A stretch of DNA of 64,000 nt from Brevibacterium sp. HMSC07C04 (GCF_001815905.1 NZ_KV823244.1:78038-142037); one strand, 5' to 3'. Counted from the first letter of the stretch, positions 7,776 to 16,214 are shown. Numbers and translations: made by a program. The notes: a model not told the origin generated them from the sequence alone.

Positions 7776-8780
7776 TCACTGTGCTCCGACGAGGTGGGGG
7801 TAGTGTTTCTCGGTCACATTGGGGTGGCTGCGCAGGCGGGATGCGAAGGCATTGTCGCCGTAGACGGTGTGCAGGACATCGAGTTCGTCGACTGAAACGC
7901 CGCGCGCTTGAGATGCAAGTTCCGGCGGGAGGCTGACGGCAGGCAGCTGTGCGCTCAGTGCTGGGTTGTAGAAGAACGGCACTGAGATCCGGTCCTCACC
8001 GGGCTTGGTCGGCAGCACCCGGTGGAGGGTGGCCTTGAGGTAGCCGTCGGTGGCCACTTCCAGCAGTTTGCCGATGTTGACGACGAACGTGTTCTCAATC
8101 GGCTCGGCATCGATCCACCCATCAGCTGTCAGCACCTGCAGCCCTGAGGTCCCCGGCTGTGGATACAGCAGTGTGAGGGTGCCCGCATCGCGGTGTTCGC
8201 CCACACCCTGCGTGACGGAATCATCAACGGCAGCCGGGTAGTGGACGATCTTGATGAACGATTCGGGCTCATTCGCAAATGCGGGTGCGAAGTGGTCAGC
8301 CGGCTGCCCCAGGCTCAGCGCCCATTCGCGCAGCAGCTTGTCGCCGACCGCTGTGAGCTGTTCAAACCAGCTGTCGGTGATGGTTTTGAGCTCCGGAAGT
8401 GACTCCGGGTACTGATTGGGGCCACGCAGGTTGTCGTAGTCGTGTTCCGGTTCGGCAATGGCGGGACGATCAGCGCCGATGTCGATCTGTTCGCGCCAGT
8501 CGACAACACCTCGGGTGTGTTCACCGCCGGTGCGGGTGTACCCGCGGAAGTGCTTGGAATGTGTGTTCTCAATTGCGAGCTTCTCTTCTTCCGGCAGGTC
8601 GAAGAACTTCTGTGAGACCTCGAGAATCTGTGCGAAGTCCTCAGCGGGTATTCCGTGCCCGGTCAGGTAGAAGAACCCGATTTCGTGTGTGACCCGGCGC
8701 AGATCTTCACGAAACTGCTCGGCTGTTGCAGGATCGTCGGCCAGGCTGAGGTCGAGGATGGGAAGCTGCGTGGTGGTCAT
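7776..8780 (-). CDS. 2-oxoglutarate/Fe(II)-dependent oxygenase, isopenicillin N synthase family
   Basis: This 334-residue protein has the N-terminal DIOX_N segment (LPILDLSLAD...IGFFYLTGHGIP) and the catalytic 2OG-Fe(II) domain: HxD in GEHRDAGTLTLLY, the distal histidine in KATLHRVL and the RxS substrate/2OG arginine in DRISVPFF. Such enzymes hydroxylate or oxidise small molecules; the substrate cannot be deduced. ATG 8780 gives the normal family start (MTTTQLPILDLS), with a GAGG about 9 nt before it; the frame is open further upstream but without family similarity. Its C-terminal 58 residues are duplicated at 451-642. Confidence 0.85.
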   Translation of the reverse strand: MTTTQLPILDLSLADDPATAEQFREDLRRVTHEIGFFYLTGHGIPAEDFAQILEVSQKFFDLPEEEKLAIENTHSKHFRGYTRTGGEHTRGVVDWREQIDIGADRPAIAEPEHDYDNLRGPNQYPESLPELKTITDSWFEQLTAVGDKLLREWALSLGQPADHFAPAFANEPESFIKIVHYPAAVDDSVTQGVGEHRDAGTLTLLYPQPGTSGLQVLTADGWIDAEPIENTFVVNIGKLLEVATDGYLKATLHRVLPTKPGEDRISVPFFYNPALSAQLPAVSLPPELASQARGVSVDELDVLHTVYGDNAFASRLRSHPNVTEKHYPHLVGAQ

Positions 8781-8970
8781 GGGTTTGCCTCGGCAATCTG
8801 TATGTCGATTTCTGGTCATTGCCGACGCTAGACACTGACGAGGTGCCTGCCGCGGTTCCGCTGTCACGGCAAGAAAGATTCCGTCATCTTGGGGCCGATT
8901 CATGACGGTCTTTGACAGTGTGCGACGGCTTGCAACCGATCGAGCAGGCTTTGCCAGCACGACTCTTGAG

Positions 8971-9876
8971 TCAATTGCCGTGCCGTTCTAGGCCCAACTG
9001 CGGCAAGGCCACGTCTAAGATTTCCTCAGCCGGTGTGCTGACACACTCTGCTGCAGTGCGGCCGGTCGTGTCCAGATAGGTCTGCGCGATGCGGGTTCCT
9101 GCGGCATATCCGGCCCCGGTGGGCAGGCCCACCGGCGTAGAGCCGAACAAACGAGCGGTTGCGTCTCCTAGAACCCATGCGGCGAAGTCCTGCATGCCCG
9201 GCACTTCGAGCCCGTGGACCACACGCTGCAGCACCTCGTCGCTCGTCCTGGTCTCGTCAGCAACAAAGTGCGTATAGCCGCGGTCACCATAGGAGTGGGC
9301 GGCGAAAAGATCCGCAAGCCCTTCGGCTATGACGTGCTCCCCAACAGTGACTGTCTGTGGGTTCCACATGATGCCTCCAGGTGAGTAGCGGACGTTGTGG
9401 TGGAGTTCGTGAAGGGCTATCGCTTCCAGGCGGTTGAGGACTTCGTCGGTCGGCCAGAGCGTGATCGCGATGTATCCGCTGATCCCGCCAAAGGCTGACA
9501 GGCCTTTGAGCTCGTCCGTGAAGTGTCGGTTCGTTGGGTCACCAAGAACCAGCAGCGCAGTCACGTCGGGAATCCGCAGACTTGGGTTTGCAGCAGCCAG
9601 ATCGGCCGCACCCTGTGCCAGGGCCGCTTCGATGCGGTGCCATGCATCGGCCTTTTCCAGCCTGCACAGCGCATCGACCATTTGTTGGCGTGGGGTTTCC
9701 GGGCCAAAGCCGAAGTTCTGGCGGTGGACGGCAGCCAAGTCAAGTTCGCCGGGATTGAAAAAGTACATGCCGCTCATGGGTTCCCACAGTCGGCGGGCAG
9801 CTTCCTGCCATCTTTCGGGAGGGCAGTCCAGCATGGCGCGCATCTTGGCGGCACTGTCGATCATTGAGATTGTCAT
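8971..9876 (-). CDS. DUF2268-family putative zinc metalloprotease
   Basis: The 301-residue product carries HELHHNVRYSPGG (an HExxH-like H-E-L-H-H zinc site) followed by an EGLADLFA segment that could supply a third ligand, the arrangement of the DUF2268 predicted Zn-dependent proteases (YjaZ-like). No signal peptide or membrane segment is evident, so it is probably cytoplasmic. ATG 9876 was chosen because homology-like sequence begins there; the ribosome-binding site is weak and the frame stays open to about 10077. It runs in the same direction as the oxygenase gene, 190 bp upstream of it. Substrate unknown. Confidence 0.65.
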   Translation of the reverse strand: MTISMIDSAAKMRAMLDCPPERWQEAARRLWEPMSGMYFFNPGELDLAAVHRQNFGFGPETPRQQMVDALCRLEKADAWHRIEAALAQGAADLAAANPSLRIPDVTALLVLGDPTNRHFTDELKGLSAFGGISGYIAITLWPTDEVLNRLEAIALHELHHNVRYSPGGIMWNPQTVTVGEHVIAEGLADLFAAHSYGDRGYTHFVADETRTSDEVLQRVVHGLEVPGMQDFAAWVLGDATARLFGSTPVGLPTGAGYAAGTRIAQTYLDTTGRTAAECVSTPAEEILDVALPQLGLERHGN

Positions 9877-10356
9877 GCAGCTGACGCTAAAGCCTGACGT
9901 TGCGGCAGGGTCAACTGGGCGAGAAGATCCGCGCGATCGATCAGTACAGCTGTGCACCGATTCTGGTAAGGACTGCCTCTCATTGAACCAGATCTGAAAA
10001 CTGGTCGTGACATCAGTTGCAGAACAGTCGGTGAGCTGAATCGTCGGAAAGTACAGACCGTCTTTCACAAGGTCCAATCTAAGAAGTTTTAGGAGCTGCC
10101 GCCTGGAAGCCCGGTTCGAAGAACAGCAAGGTCGCCGCTGAGTATTCGCGAACCTGCGCCAATTACTCGCCCGACTGGGTGACTGTATTCAACCAGGGGT
10201 ACCTTCAGCCACCCTACTTAGTTGTGCGGGAATAAGAGATGGTCGCTGCTGTGTACCGCAGTCCTCTGTGCTCGTCCCTGACCACGTTGCTGTTTGCCAG
10301 TACAGATGCGAGTGGAATGTGCAAACTCGCCGCAGTTCGTAGTCTGGCTGTGCTCT
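9877..10356. other. 480-bp gap with only fragmentary coding signs
   Basis: No intact gene is supported here. The plus strand at 10083-10235 reads like the end of a protein, listed separately. The segment next to 10356 borders the IS481 transposase and should contain that element's end, but I could not match terminal inverted repeats. Confidence 0.5.
10083..10235 (+). pseudogene. Possible C-terminal gene fragment
   Basis: The plus-strand frame after a stop at 10080 reads about 50 residues, including AAWKPGSKNSKVAAEYSRTC and NYSPDWVTVFNQGYLQPPY, to TAA at 10233-10235. The composition (Trp, Tyr, Asn, Cys) is protein-like rather than the Arg/Ala/Pro-rich look of shadow frames. There is no start codon or ribosome-binding site. 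It may be a truncated gene cut by an earlier insertion. Family not recognised. Confidence 0.25.
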
Positions 10357-11343
10357 CTAATTGTACTGACCGGGTACGTTGGTCAAGCGTGAGAAGGGCG
10401 GCTGGTTCCCGCAAGCGGTGTGGGGCCGGTGGTGGTTGTAGTAGTGCAGCCAGCCGTCGAGTTCTCCGCGGCGTTCGGTCTCGCTGGTGTAGCAGCGGGC
10501 GTAGGCCCAGCCGTCGGCCAGGGTGCGGTGGAAGCGTTCGATCTTCCCGTTGGTCTGCGGCCGATAGGGCCTGGTGCGCTTGTGCCGGATGCCGAGCTCG
10601 TGGCAGGTGTCTCGCCACAGGTGTGAGCGGTACGCGCCGCCGTTGTCGGACAGGACCCGCTCAACGGTCACCCCGCGTGCGTTGAACCACTCGACGGCCC
10701 GAACGAGGACCGCGGTGGCGGTGAGGGCGGTTTCGTCGTCGTGGATCTCGGCGTAGGCGACGCGGGAATGGTCGTCGATGACGGTGTGGACGTAGGCCTT
10801 GCCCATCAACGGGTCGCTGTACTTGTTCTTGGGCTTGCCCGGGGTGGCGGCGCGGTTCTTCTCGCCCTGCTGGCGGCCGACGTAGCGCCAGCCGCCGCCG
10901 TCGGGGATGTTGCCGAGCTTCTTCACGTCGACGTGCAGCATCGCCCCGGGGTGGCCGTGCTCGTAGCGGCGGACCGGCTCCCCGGTTGTCCGGTCGACAT
11001 GCGAAAGCCGGTTCAGGTGCGCGTCGACGAGGATCCGGTGAACCGTCGACGGAGCGATCCCCAGCCGGCAAGCGAGCTGCACGGGTCCTTCTCGAAGACG
11101 GAGACGGAGCTGGATGCAGCGCTTCGTCGTCTTCGCGTTGGTCTTGTTCGGCGAGTGATGCGGCCGTGACGAGCGGTCCTGCATCGACTGGCCGGCGCGA
11201 TAGCGGTCGGCCCAGCGCTTCACAGTGGGCCAGGAAACCTGGAACCGGGCGGCGACCTCGCTGATCGGCCAGCCCTGGTCGACCACGAGCTGGCCGACGA
11301 TCAAGCGGTGGCGCGGGGTCAGTGCTGCGTTGGCGTGGAGCAA
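10357..11343 (-). CDS. IS481-family transposase
   Basis: The 328-residue protein has an N-terminal winged helix-turn-helix pair (SEVAARFQVSWPTVKRWADR) and an integrase-fold DDE domain: first Asp in MLHVDVKKLGNI, second in VLSDNGGAYRS, and the Glu in NGKIERFHRTLADG. This matches IS481 transposases, which move a single-gene element by cut-and-paste-like transposition. The reading frame is intact and full length, so it may still be active. The start is TTG 11343, with AAGGGG upstream. Confidence 0.93.
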   Translation of the reverse strand: MLHANAALTPRHRLIVGQLVVDQGWPISEVAARFQVSWPTVKRWADRYRAGQSMQDRSSRPHHSPNKTNAKTTKRCIQLRLRLREGPVQLACRLGIAPSTVHRILVDAHLNRLSHVDRTTGEPVRRYEHGHPGAMLHVDVKKLGNIPDGGGWRYVGRQQGEKNRAATPGKPKNKYSDPLMGKAYVHTVIDDHSRVAYAEIHDDETALTATAVLVRAVEWFNARGVTVERVLSDNGGAYRSHLWRDTCHELGIRHKRTRPYRPQTNGKIERFHRTLADGWAYARCYTSETERRGELDGWLHYYNHHRPHTACGNQPPFSRLTNVPGQYN

Positions 11344-11400
11344 GAGCGTCCCCTTGGAATAGACGGAGGGGGCCGATAGCTCGACCCCCTCACGGTTGTT
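10357..11400 (-). mobile_element. IS481-family insertion sequence (ends not resolved)
   Basis: A complete IS481-type transposase gene occupies nearly all of this segment. I compared the flanks near 10350-10380 and 11345-11410 and did not find convincing terminal inverted repeats or a target duplication, so the limits are a minimum and an approximation. It separates the defence and oxygenase region from the EamA/LysR cluster. Confidence 0.6.
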
Positions 11401-11429
11401 AGCGTGGGTTCCTCTGTGGACCGCTGGCC

Positions 11430-12083
11430 CTAGGCCAGACCCTTTGCCAGCTCGATGGCGGTGAAGTGATGTACGGCGCTGGGCTGCTCGAGCTCGTCGA
11501 GCACCGCTAGGGCCAGGTCCGCAGGGGTGATCCGCGACGTGCCATCGTGGTTGATGAGGAGCGTGTCACCGCTACGGCGATAGGCGCCGGTTCCCTGTCC
11601 GGGCTCGAAGACTGCCGACGGACTCAGATAGATCCAGTTCTGGTTCGGATGTTCGGTACACGCGTTGAACTGGTCGAGGCTGGCCAACGCGACGTCACGC
11701 CACTGGGTCGGCACGAAGGCGGGGTCGTCCAGGACGAGCAACTCTCGATCGTGAGGTGAGCGCAAGGGCGCTGCTCCTCCCACGACCAAGACCCGGACCC
11801 CCGCGACGGCGGCGTGGTCGAGGACACGGCTGGTCAGCGGAGCCACACGGCTTTCGTCGCCGGGGGCCATGCGCACGGTGAGCACGACGGCGTCTGCGTC
11901 GTTCAGGACGGGCTGCAAGGGTGCCTCGAGGTCTGTCAGATCGAGACGAGTGACGGTGGTATGCGGGTCGTTGGTCTCCTGTGGGTTCCGCGATACGGCA
12001 GTGACGTGGTGGCCGCGGCGTGTGGCCTCCTGCGCGATCGCTGCGCCGGCCATGCCGGTGGCTCCGAGAACCGTGATGTTCAT
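11430..12083 (-). CDS. NAD(P)-binding atypical SDR / NmrA-like protein
   Basis: The 217-residue protein opens with MNITVLGATGMAGAAIAQEA, the glycine-rich dinucleotide-binding loop (GATGxxG) of the NAD(P)H-binding Rossmann family. RRGHHVTAVSRNP and RLDLTD follow as in atypical short-chain dehydrogenases. A family tyrosine/lysine active site is not obvious, so it may be a reductase or a redox sensor. ATG 12083 overlaps the stop of the upstream transporter gene (ATGA), giving a two-gene operon translated together. Confidence 0.8.
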   Translation of the reverse strand: MNITVLGATGMAGAAIAQEATRRGHHVTAVSRNPQETNDPHTTVTRLDLTDLEAPLQPVLNDADAVVLTVRMAPGDESRVAPLTSRVLDHAAVAGVRVLVVGGAAPLRSPHDRELLVLDDPAFVPTQWRDVALASLDQFNACTEHPNQNWIYLSPSAVFEPGQGTGAYRRSGDTLLINHDGTSRITPADLALAVLDELEQPSAVHHFTAIELAKGLA

Positions 12084-12979
12084 GAATTGTCCTTTCGACG
12101 ATGGGTGGGTGCGGGGAGCTGGCCACAGACCATGGCGGCCAGGGCGATCGCGAAGCCGAGGTACTGCTCGGCTCCGAGGTGTTCGTGCGCGATCAGGACG
12201 CCGAGCAGGGCGGCGACCAACGGCGAGAGAAGTCCCAGGAGGGCTGTGGACGTGACGGGCAGGCGTCGGATGCCGGTGAACCAGAGGCTGTAAGAGATTA
12301 GTGCCCCGACCAGGCCGAGCCAGGCGTACCCAAGCCAGCCACGACCGGAAATCACTGCCGGTGGCCCCTCCACCAGCAGCGCCGGGATCGCCAGCAGAAG
12401 GCCGGCGGCCGTCAGCTGCCAACCGGCCAATGCGATGGGCGAGACACCTTGGGGGAGCTTCCACTTCTTGGTCAGGACCACGCCCGTGGCCATGGCCCCT
12501 GTGCCACCGAGTCCTGCAGCCACACCCACCGGGTCCAGGGCGGCGCTCGGCCCAAGGACCACGAGAGCCACTCCCACGACACCCACGACACCCCATCCCA
12601 GGCGCCAGCCGGAGAGTTGCTCGTGGAGGACAGCCACGGCCAGCAGGGCAACGATGATGGGCTGCACCGCACCCAGCGTGGCCGCGACCCCGCCCGGAAG
12701 ACGCTGCGCCGACAAGAACAGCAGGGGGAAGAACGCGGCCATGTTCAGACCGCCCAACACGAAGCTCTTCCACCACCACGAGCCGCGCGGCAGCTGCCTC
12801 GACAGGCCCACCGCGATGATCCCTGCCGGCAGCGTCCTCATGAACGCGGCGAACAAGGGGTGTCCGGCTGGGAGGAGGTGGGTGGTCACGATGTACGTTG
12901 TCCCCCACGTAGCGGGGGCCAGCGCCGTCAGACAGGTCCACAGCAACGAACTGCGGGCCCCATGGGAAGAAGTGTTCAT
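12080..12979 (-). CDS. EamA-family (DMT superfamily) membrane transporter
   Basis: The 299-residue protein has about ten hydrophobic segments in two repeated halves, for example LFAAFMRTLPAGIIAVGLS, GVAATLGAVQPIIVALLAV and STALLGLLSPLVAALLGVL, the DMT/EamA export fold. Such proteins usually export metabolites or amino acids; the substrate is unknown. ATG 12979 gives a start just before the first membrane helix. It is transcribed divergently from the lysR gene and coupled to the following NAD(P)-binding gene, so LysR control of both is likely. Confidence 0.85.
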   Translation of the reverse strand: MNTSSHGARSSLLWTCLTALAPATWGTTYIVTTHLLPAGHPLFAAFMRTLPAGIIAVGLSRQLPRGSWWWKSFVLGGLNMAAFFPLLFLSAQRLPGGVAATLGAVQPIIVALLAVAVLHEQLSGWRLGWGVVGVVGVALVVLGPSAALDPVGVAAGLGGTGAMATGVVLTKKWKLPQGVSPIALAGWQLTAAGLLLAIPALLVEGPPAVISGRGWLGYAWLGLVGALISYSLWFTGIRRLPVTSTALLGLLSPLVAALLGVLIAHEHLGAEQYLGFAIALAAMVCGQLPAPTHRRKDNS

Positions 12980-13019
12980 AGATCCATTGTCAGTCGCCCA
13001 CCAGCGGTGAGTCCAACAC

Positions 13020-13049
13020 ATTGTTCTCACTCAAACAATGACCTACAAT
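13020..13049 (+). promoter_or_regulatory. lysR promoter with overlapping palindromic operator
   Basis: TTGTTC (13021-13026), 17 nt, then TACAAT (13044-13049) form a good promoter pointing at lysR. The perfect inverted repeat ATTGTT-N8-AACAAT (13020-13039) overlaps the -35 box and is a natural site for autoregulation. The site also lies in the divergent region of the EamA operon. Confidence 0.55.
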
Positions 13050-13058
13050 CATGGTTTA

Positions 13059-13952
13059 GTGGAACTCCAACAGCTCAGGTACGTCGTGGCGATCGCCGAG
13101 GAGCGCAACTTCACGCGAGCAGCAGAACGCTGCTTCGTCGTGCAATCAGCACTGAGCCACCAGATCAAGGCCCTCGAACAGGAACTCGGCACGGCACTGT
13201 TCGTGCGCTCATCCCGTCGGGTGGAGCTGACCGCCGCCGGCGAAGCCTTCCTCACGGAAGCACGCGCCAGCCTCGCAGCCGCCGACCGTGCCGTGGCGGT
13301 CGCTGCCGAGGCCGTGGGCCAGGTCCGCGGAAGCCTATCGGTAGGTGTCATCCCGACGGTCACAGCCGTCAGCGTGCCCGACATCATCGCGGCCTTCCAC
13401 GCCAGCCATCCCCACGTGGACCTCACCGTGCGGGGCGGGGGAAGCAATGAGTTCATGCGCGACCTCGGCAACGGGAGACTCGACGTGGCCTTTCTCGGCA
13501 TGGACGCCGACGTCGCCCCAGCGTCCGGACTCGCCGCGCACGAGATCGCCCGAGGGCGTCTCGTCGCCGTCATGGCGTCACAACACCGGCTAGCGCACAC
13601 GGGCACCCTGGCCCTGGCTGACTTGGTCGACGAGACGTTCATCGACTTCCCGGCCGGGTCACCAGGCAGACTCCAAGGCGATCGGGCATTCGCTGCCGCA
13701 GGCCTTCAGCGCCGCGTGGGCTTCGAGGCGATGTCGACCGAGTTCATGCTCGCCCTCGTCGAACGTGGGTTGGGCGTCTGCCTGCTGCCCGTCGAATGTG
13801 TGCCGGCTAACCCAGCGCTGCGAGCAGTTCCCGTGGCCGATGGACCCTGCCGGGCCGAGTACGTCGCGTGGGGCTCTTTCAATCCGAGCCCCGCGTCTCG
13901 GGCGTTCATCGAACAGGTCAAGGAATCAATCGCCCTGCACATGGTCGGCTGA
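13059..13952 (+). CDS. LysR-family transcriptional regulator
   Basis: The N-terminus VELQQLRYVVAIAEERNFTR is the classical LysR start, followed by the winged helix-turn-helix AAERCFVVQSALSHQIKALE and a type 2 periplasmic-binding-protein effector domain (297 aa in all). GTG 13059 is chosen over ATG 13038 because LysR proteins begin at this Met-Glu-Leu block and because the -10 box at 13044-13049 lies downstream of ATG 13038. The message would then be nearly leaderless. The divergent EamA and NAD(P)-binding genes are the probable targets. Confidence 0.88.
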   Translation: MELQQLRYVVAIAEERNFTRAAERCFVVQSALSHQIKALEQELGTALFVRSSRRVELTAAGEAFLTEARASLAAADRAVAVAAEAVGQVRGSLSVGVIPTVTAVSVPDIIAAFHASHPHVDLTVRGGGSNEFMRDLGNGRLDVAFLGMDADVAPASGLAAHEIARGRLVAVMASQHRLAHTGTLALADLVDETFIDFPAGSPGRLQGDRAFAAAGLQRRVGFEAMSTEFMLALVERGLGVCLLPVECVPANPALRAVPVADGPCRAEYVAWGSFNPSPASRAFIEQVKESIALHMVG

Positions 13953-14153
13953 TGCCGGTCCCATCGATCAACGTCTCCGGTCCGTACATCTAATGAGCTG
14001 TCGGTAATGAGGCTTATCGTTCCGATACACAACGCAAGAGCCCGTTCTGCTGCTATTCATTATCAGTCAGTTGGGCTGGTTAAATGATCTTGCCGGTGTT
14101 ATCTGCTTGGTAGGGTCGCATTAATGTTGGCAGTCTCTGACTGAGGAGTGCTG

Positions 14154-14996
14154 ATGCACACAGCCTGCGTTGACGGACAAAGATTGATCGTTGCCATCGA
14201 GTATGCGCGGTTGAGCGCTGGTGAACGAGAGGAGCTCCGTGGACGTTTATCCTGCCCCGACCATGCATGTGCTGCTCCGGTCCACTTCCGCTCTCGCAGT
14301 GTCGATGGCAGGCCGCCCCTTTTCTACTCCAATGAGCATGCCCCGTTCTGCACCGAAAAATCTCCGGAAACCAAACAGGCCGTCTTTGAAGGCGAAAAGA
14401 GGGAAGATGAAGCGATCTGGAACGATGCCAGCGAACTCGTGCTCCGTCTTGACGGCCCCAAAGCCGATAGAGCCTCCGTCATTGACGGAATAGGACCAAC
14501 GGTGACGCAACGGGGGCGCAGACACAATCCCCGGCGCGGGGAACGTCATACGCATGCGAGTTCTATCGGTCTGCGGCCGCTTTTGCGTCGACTGCGAGAT
14601 GACCCATCATTTCGCGCGTCGACAATGCCATTGACTCTATCGGACAAAACCCAGAGCAGCATCCAAGAAGCCTGCACCCATGTGTCTCACTACGTTCATC
14701 GGTTTGGCAAACGTGTTGTTGTGTGGGGTCCGGTTGTCGCGGCACAAAACGGCTGGATTAACAGCGGCTATCGGGAAGAGGAGCTTCCTGCCGTACTGGT
14801 ACGCGAAAAGTTCATTGCCGAAGTCCTCGGGCGAGTGTACTTAAAGAAATTTGCTGATCTCAATCCTGGCGACCGCGGCTCATTCCACTTCATCGTCGAG
14901 GGTGTTTTCAGGATGACGAAACACGATACGCCCTGGGTGACCCTTGAAAGTCCGAACCATCTTGCGCTTCTGCCCGACCCGCCCGCCGGAGGCTAG
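14154..14996 (+). CDS. Unknown protein with a Cys/His-rich N-terminal motif
   Basis: ATG 14154 follows GAGGAG (14143-14148), a good ribosome-binding site; the protein is 280 residues. Around residues 35-75 there is SCPDHACAAPVHF, then FYSNEHAPFC, a CxxxxC...HxxxC pattern that could bind zinc and vaguely recalls the N-terminus of CoiA-like competence proteins. The rest, with VHRFGKRVVVWGPVVAAQNG and GSFHFIVEGVFRMTKH, is not recognised. No membrane segment is seen. It stands alone between lysR and the tetR operon, with about 200 bp of gene-free DNA on either side. Function unknown. Confidence 0.6.
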   Translation: MHTACVDGQRLIVAIEYARLSAGEREELRGRLSCPDHACAAPVHFRSRSVDGRPPLFYSNEHAPFCTEKSPETKQAVFEGEKREDEAIWNDASELVLRLDGPKADRASVIDGIGPTVTQRGRRHNPRRGERHTHASSIGLRPLLRRLRDDPSFRASTMPLTLSDKTQSSIQEACTHVSHYVHRFGKRVVVWGPVVAAQNGWINSGYREEELPAVLVREKFIAEVLGRVYLKKFADLNPGDRGSFHFIVEGVFRMTKHDTPWVTLESPNHLALLPDPPAGG

Positions 14997-15131
14997 TGGG
15001 TTAAACCAGTGCCAGGAAAACCTAGAAATCCTGGTTTGTTTATCCCGTCTTGGCGGCTGTGCTCCGATCTTCTCTCTATGAGGCACGGTGGCATGCCCTT
15101 GCTTCTGATGCTGAAAGTCGCATTGCCTAGG

Positions 15132-15183
15132 TTGTAGAACGAGGCCGTGAGTCTATACTGAACGTGTTCAGTGAACATGTTCA
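15132..15183 (+). promoter_or_regulatory. tetR promoter with two tandem palindromic operators
   Basis: TTGTAG (15132-15137), 16 nt, TATACT (15154-15159) form a strong promoter. Immediately downstream lie two copies of a 12-bp palindrome, TGAACGTGTTCA (15159-15170) and TGAACATGTTCA (15172-15183), 13 bp apart. They overlap the transcription start and adjoin the ribosome-binding site, a layout for autorepression by the TetR protein encoded next. Confidence 0.75.
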
Positions 15184-15194
15184 GGGAGGTTTAG

Positions 15195-15788
15195 TTGGCT
15201 GGTGTTCGCACTTCGGCGCGCAATGAAACCCGCCGCGCGGTGTTAGACGCAGCGGATCGTCTGTTCCATGAACGGAGGTTCCAGGCGACAACTGTGCGCG
15301 ACATCGCTCGGAATGCGGGCGTGAGTACCGGAACGGTCATGTCTGTCGGTGACAAAGAAGCCCTGCTCGTAGAGCTCTTCGACGGTCTTATTGCGGAACG
15401 TCAAGCCCATGCTGATGCGCAGAACTATGCCGCCGATGTCCGCTGCGGCGCAGACGCAGTCGCCGTGGTCGAGCCGTTCGCGGCGCTGTTCGAGGAGCGC
15501 CGCAGCCTCGCCCAGGCCTATGCCTCGGTCCTCGTCAGTGGACGACACGCATCCGTGGTCTTCACAGACCTCGCACAGAGATTGACCGCGGTGTTCCAGC
15601 AGGTCATAACAGTCTGCGGGTGCTCAAATGCGGCTGAAGCAGTCAAACGCGCCGAAGCACTTCACGCTGCCTACATCGGCAGCCTATTCATATGGGCTGC
15701 AACGCCTGAAACCTCCGCACAGCAGTTCTTGACTCAGCTGCGCGACATCTTCGCGGCAATCTGTCCACATACAGGAGGCAACTCATGA
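15195..15788 (+). CDS. TetR-family transcriptional regulator
   Basis: The 197-residue protein has the TetR N-terminal helix-turn-helix (NETRRAVLDAADRLFHERRF, then TTVRDIARNAGVSTGTVM) and a variable helical C-terminal ligand domain. Start TTG 15195 follows GGGAGG (15184-15189). The two palindromes directly upstream are probably its operators. It overlaps the DoxX-like gene by 4 nt, so both are one operon and the membrane protein is its likely regulated partner. Ligand unknown. Confidence 0.9.
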   Translation: MAGVRTSARNETRRAVLDAADRLFHERRFQATTVRDIARNAGVSTGTVMSVGDKEALLVELFDGLIAERQAHADAQNYAADVRCGADAVAVVEPFAALFEERRSLAQAYASVLVSGRHASVVFTDLAQRLTAVFQQVITVCGCSNAAEAVKRAEALHAAYIGSLFIWAATPETSAQQFLTQLRDIFAAICPHTGGNS

Positions 15789-16141
15789 CCCTGATCCCAA
15801 CGTCCTGGATGCTGCCGACGCTTCTGGCCGCTGTCCTCCTTGGGGATGTCGCCCTGTCGATCAAGCCAGTCCGATTCATCCGCGACTGTCTTCACAGCGT
15901 TAACTTCCCCGAAAACTGGTGGTGGTCGCTGCTTGTGATCAAGGTGCTCGCTGCCGGTGGCCTCATTGCGGGAATATGGGTGCCCGGGCTTGCTTTCGCG
16001 GCCAACGCCGGGGTCATCGCCTACTTCCTCTGCGCTGCCGTGGGGCACATCCGAGCAAAAGCCACCGGCGCAGCCTTTTGGATCAACTGCCTGGGGATGC
16101 TGGTGCTGTCCTGCGTCACTCTGGCATTGAGCTTTCTATAG
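15785..16141 (+). CDS. DoxX-like small membrane protein
   Basis: The 118-residue protein has four hydrophobic helices, including WWWSLLVIKVLAAGGLIAGI and VPGLAFAANAGVIAYFLCAA, in the DoxX/DoxX-like arrangement; KVLAAGGLIAGIWVPGLAF is typical of that family. Its biochemical role is unclear. The start ATGA overlaps the tetR stop, implying translational coupling and control by that repressor. Confidence 0.8.
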   Translation: MTLIPTSWMLPTLLAAVLLGDVALSIKPVRFIRDCLHSVNFPENWWWSLLVIKVLAAGGLIAGIWVPGLAFAANAGVIAYFLCAAVGHIRAKATGAAFWINCLGMLVLSCVTLALSFL

Positions 16142-16214
16142 ACACGGTCGACCAGTCTCGGCGCACGCAGGCTCAGCAACAACAGGCTGTTCTGATGATC
16201 CACAGGCAGAACAC

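Noticed and set aside
9877-10077. Longer N-terminus for the DUF2268 protein
   Set aside because: The extra 67 residues have no family similarity and no ribosome-binding site; the start at 9876 was kept, though its own site is weak.
13038-13058. ATG 13038 as the lysR start
   Set aside because: It lies upstream of the likely -10 box and adds residues not found in LysR proteins; GTG 13059 fits the family.
12435-13450. Long plus-strand open frames opposite the EamA and NAD(P)-binding genes
   Set aside because: They are rich in Arg/Pro/Gly without motifs and mirror real minus-strand genes; they are high-GC shadows.
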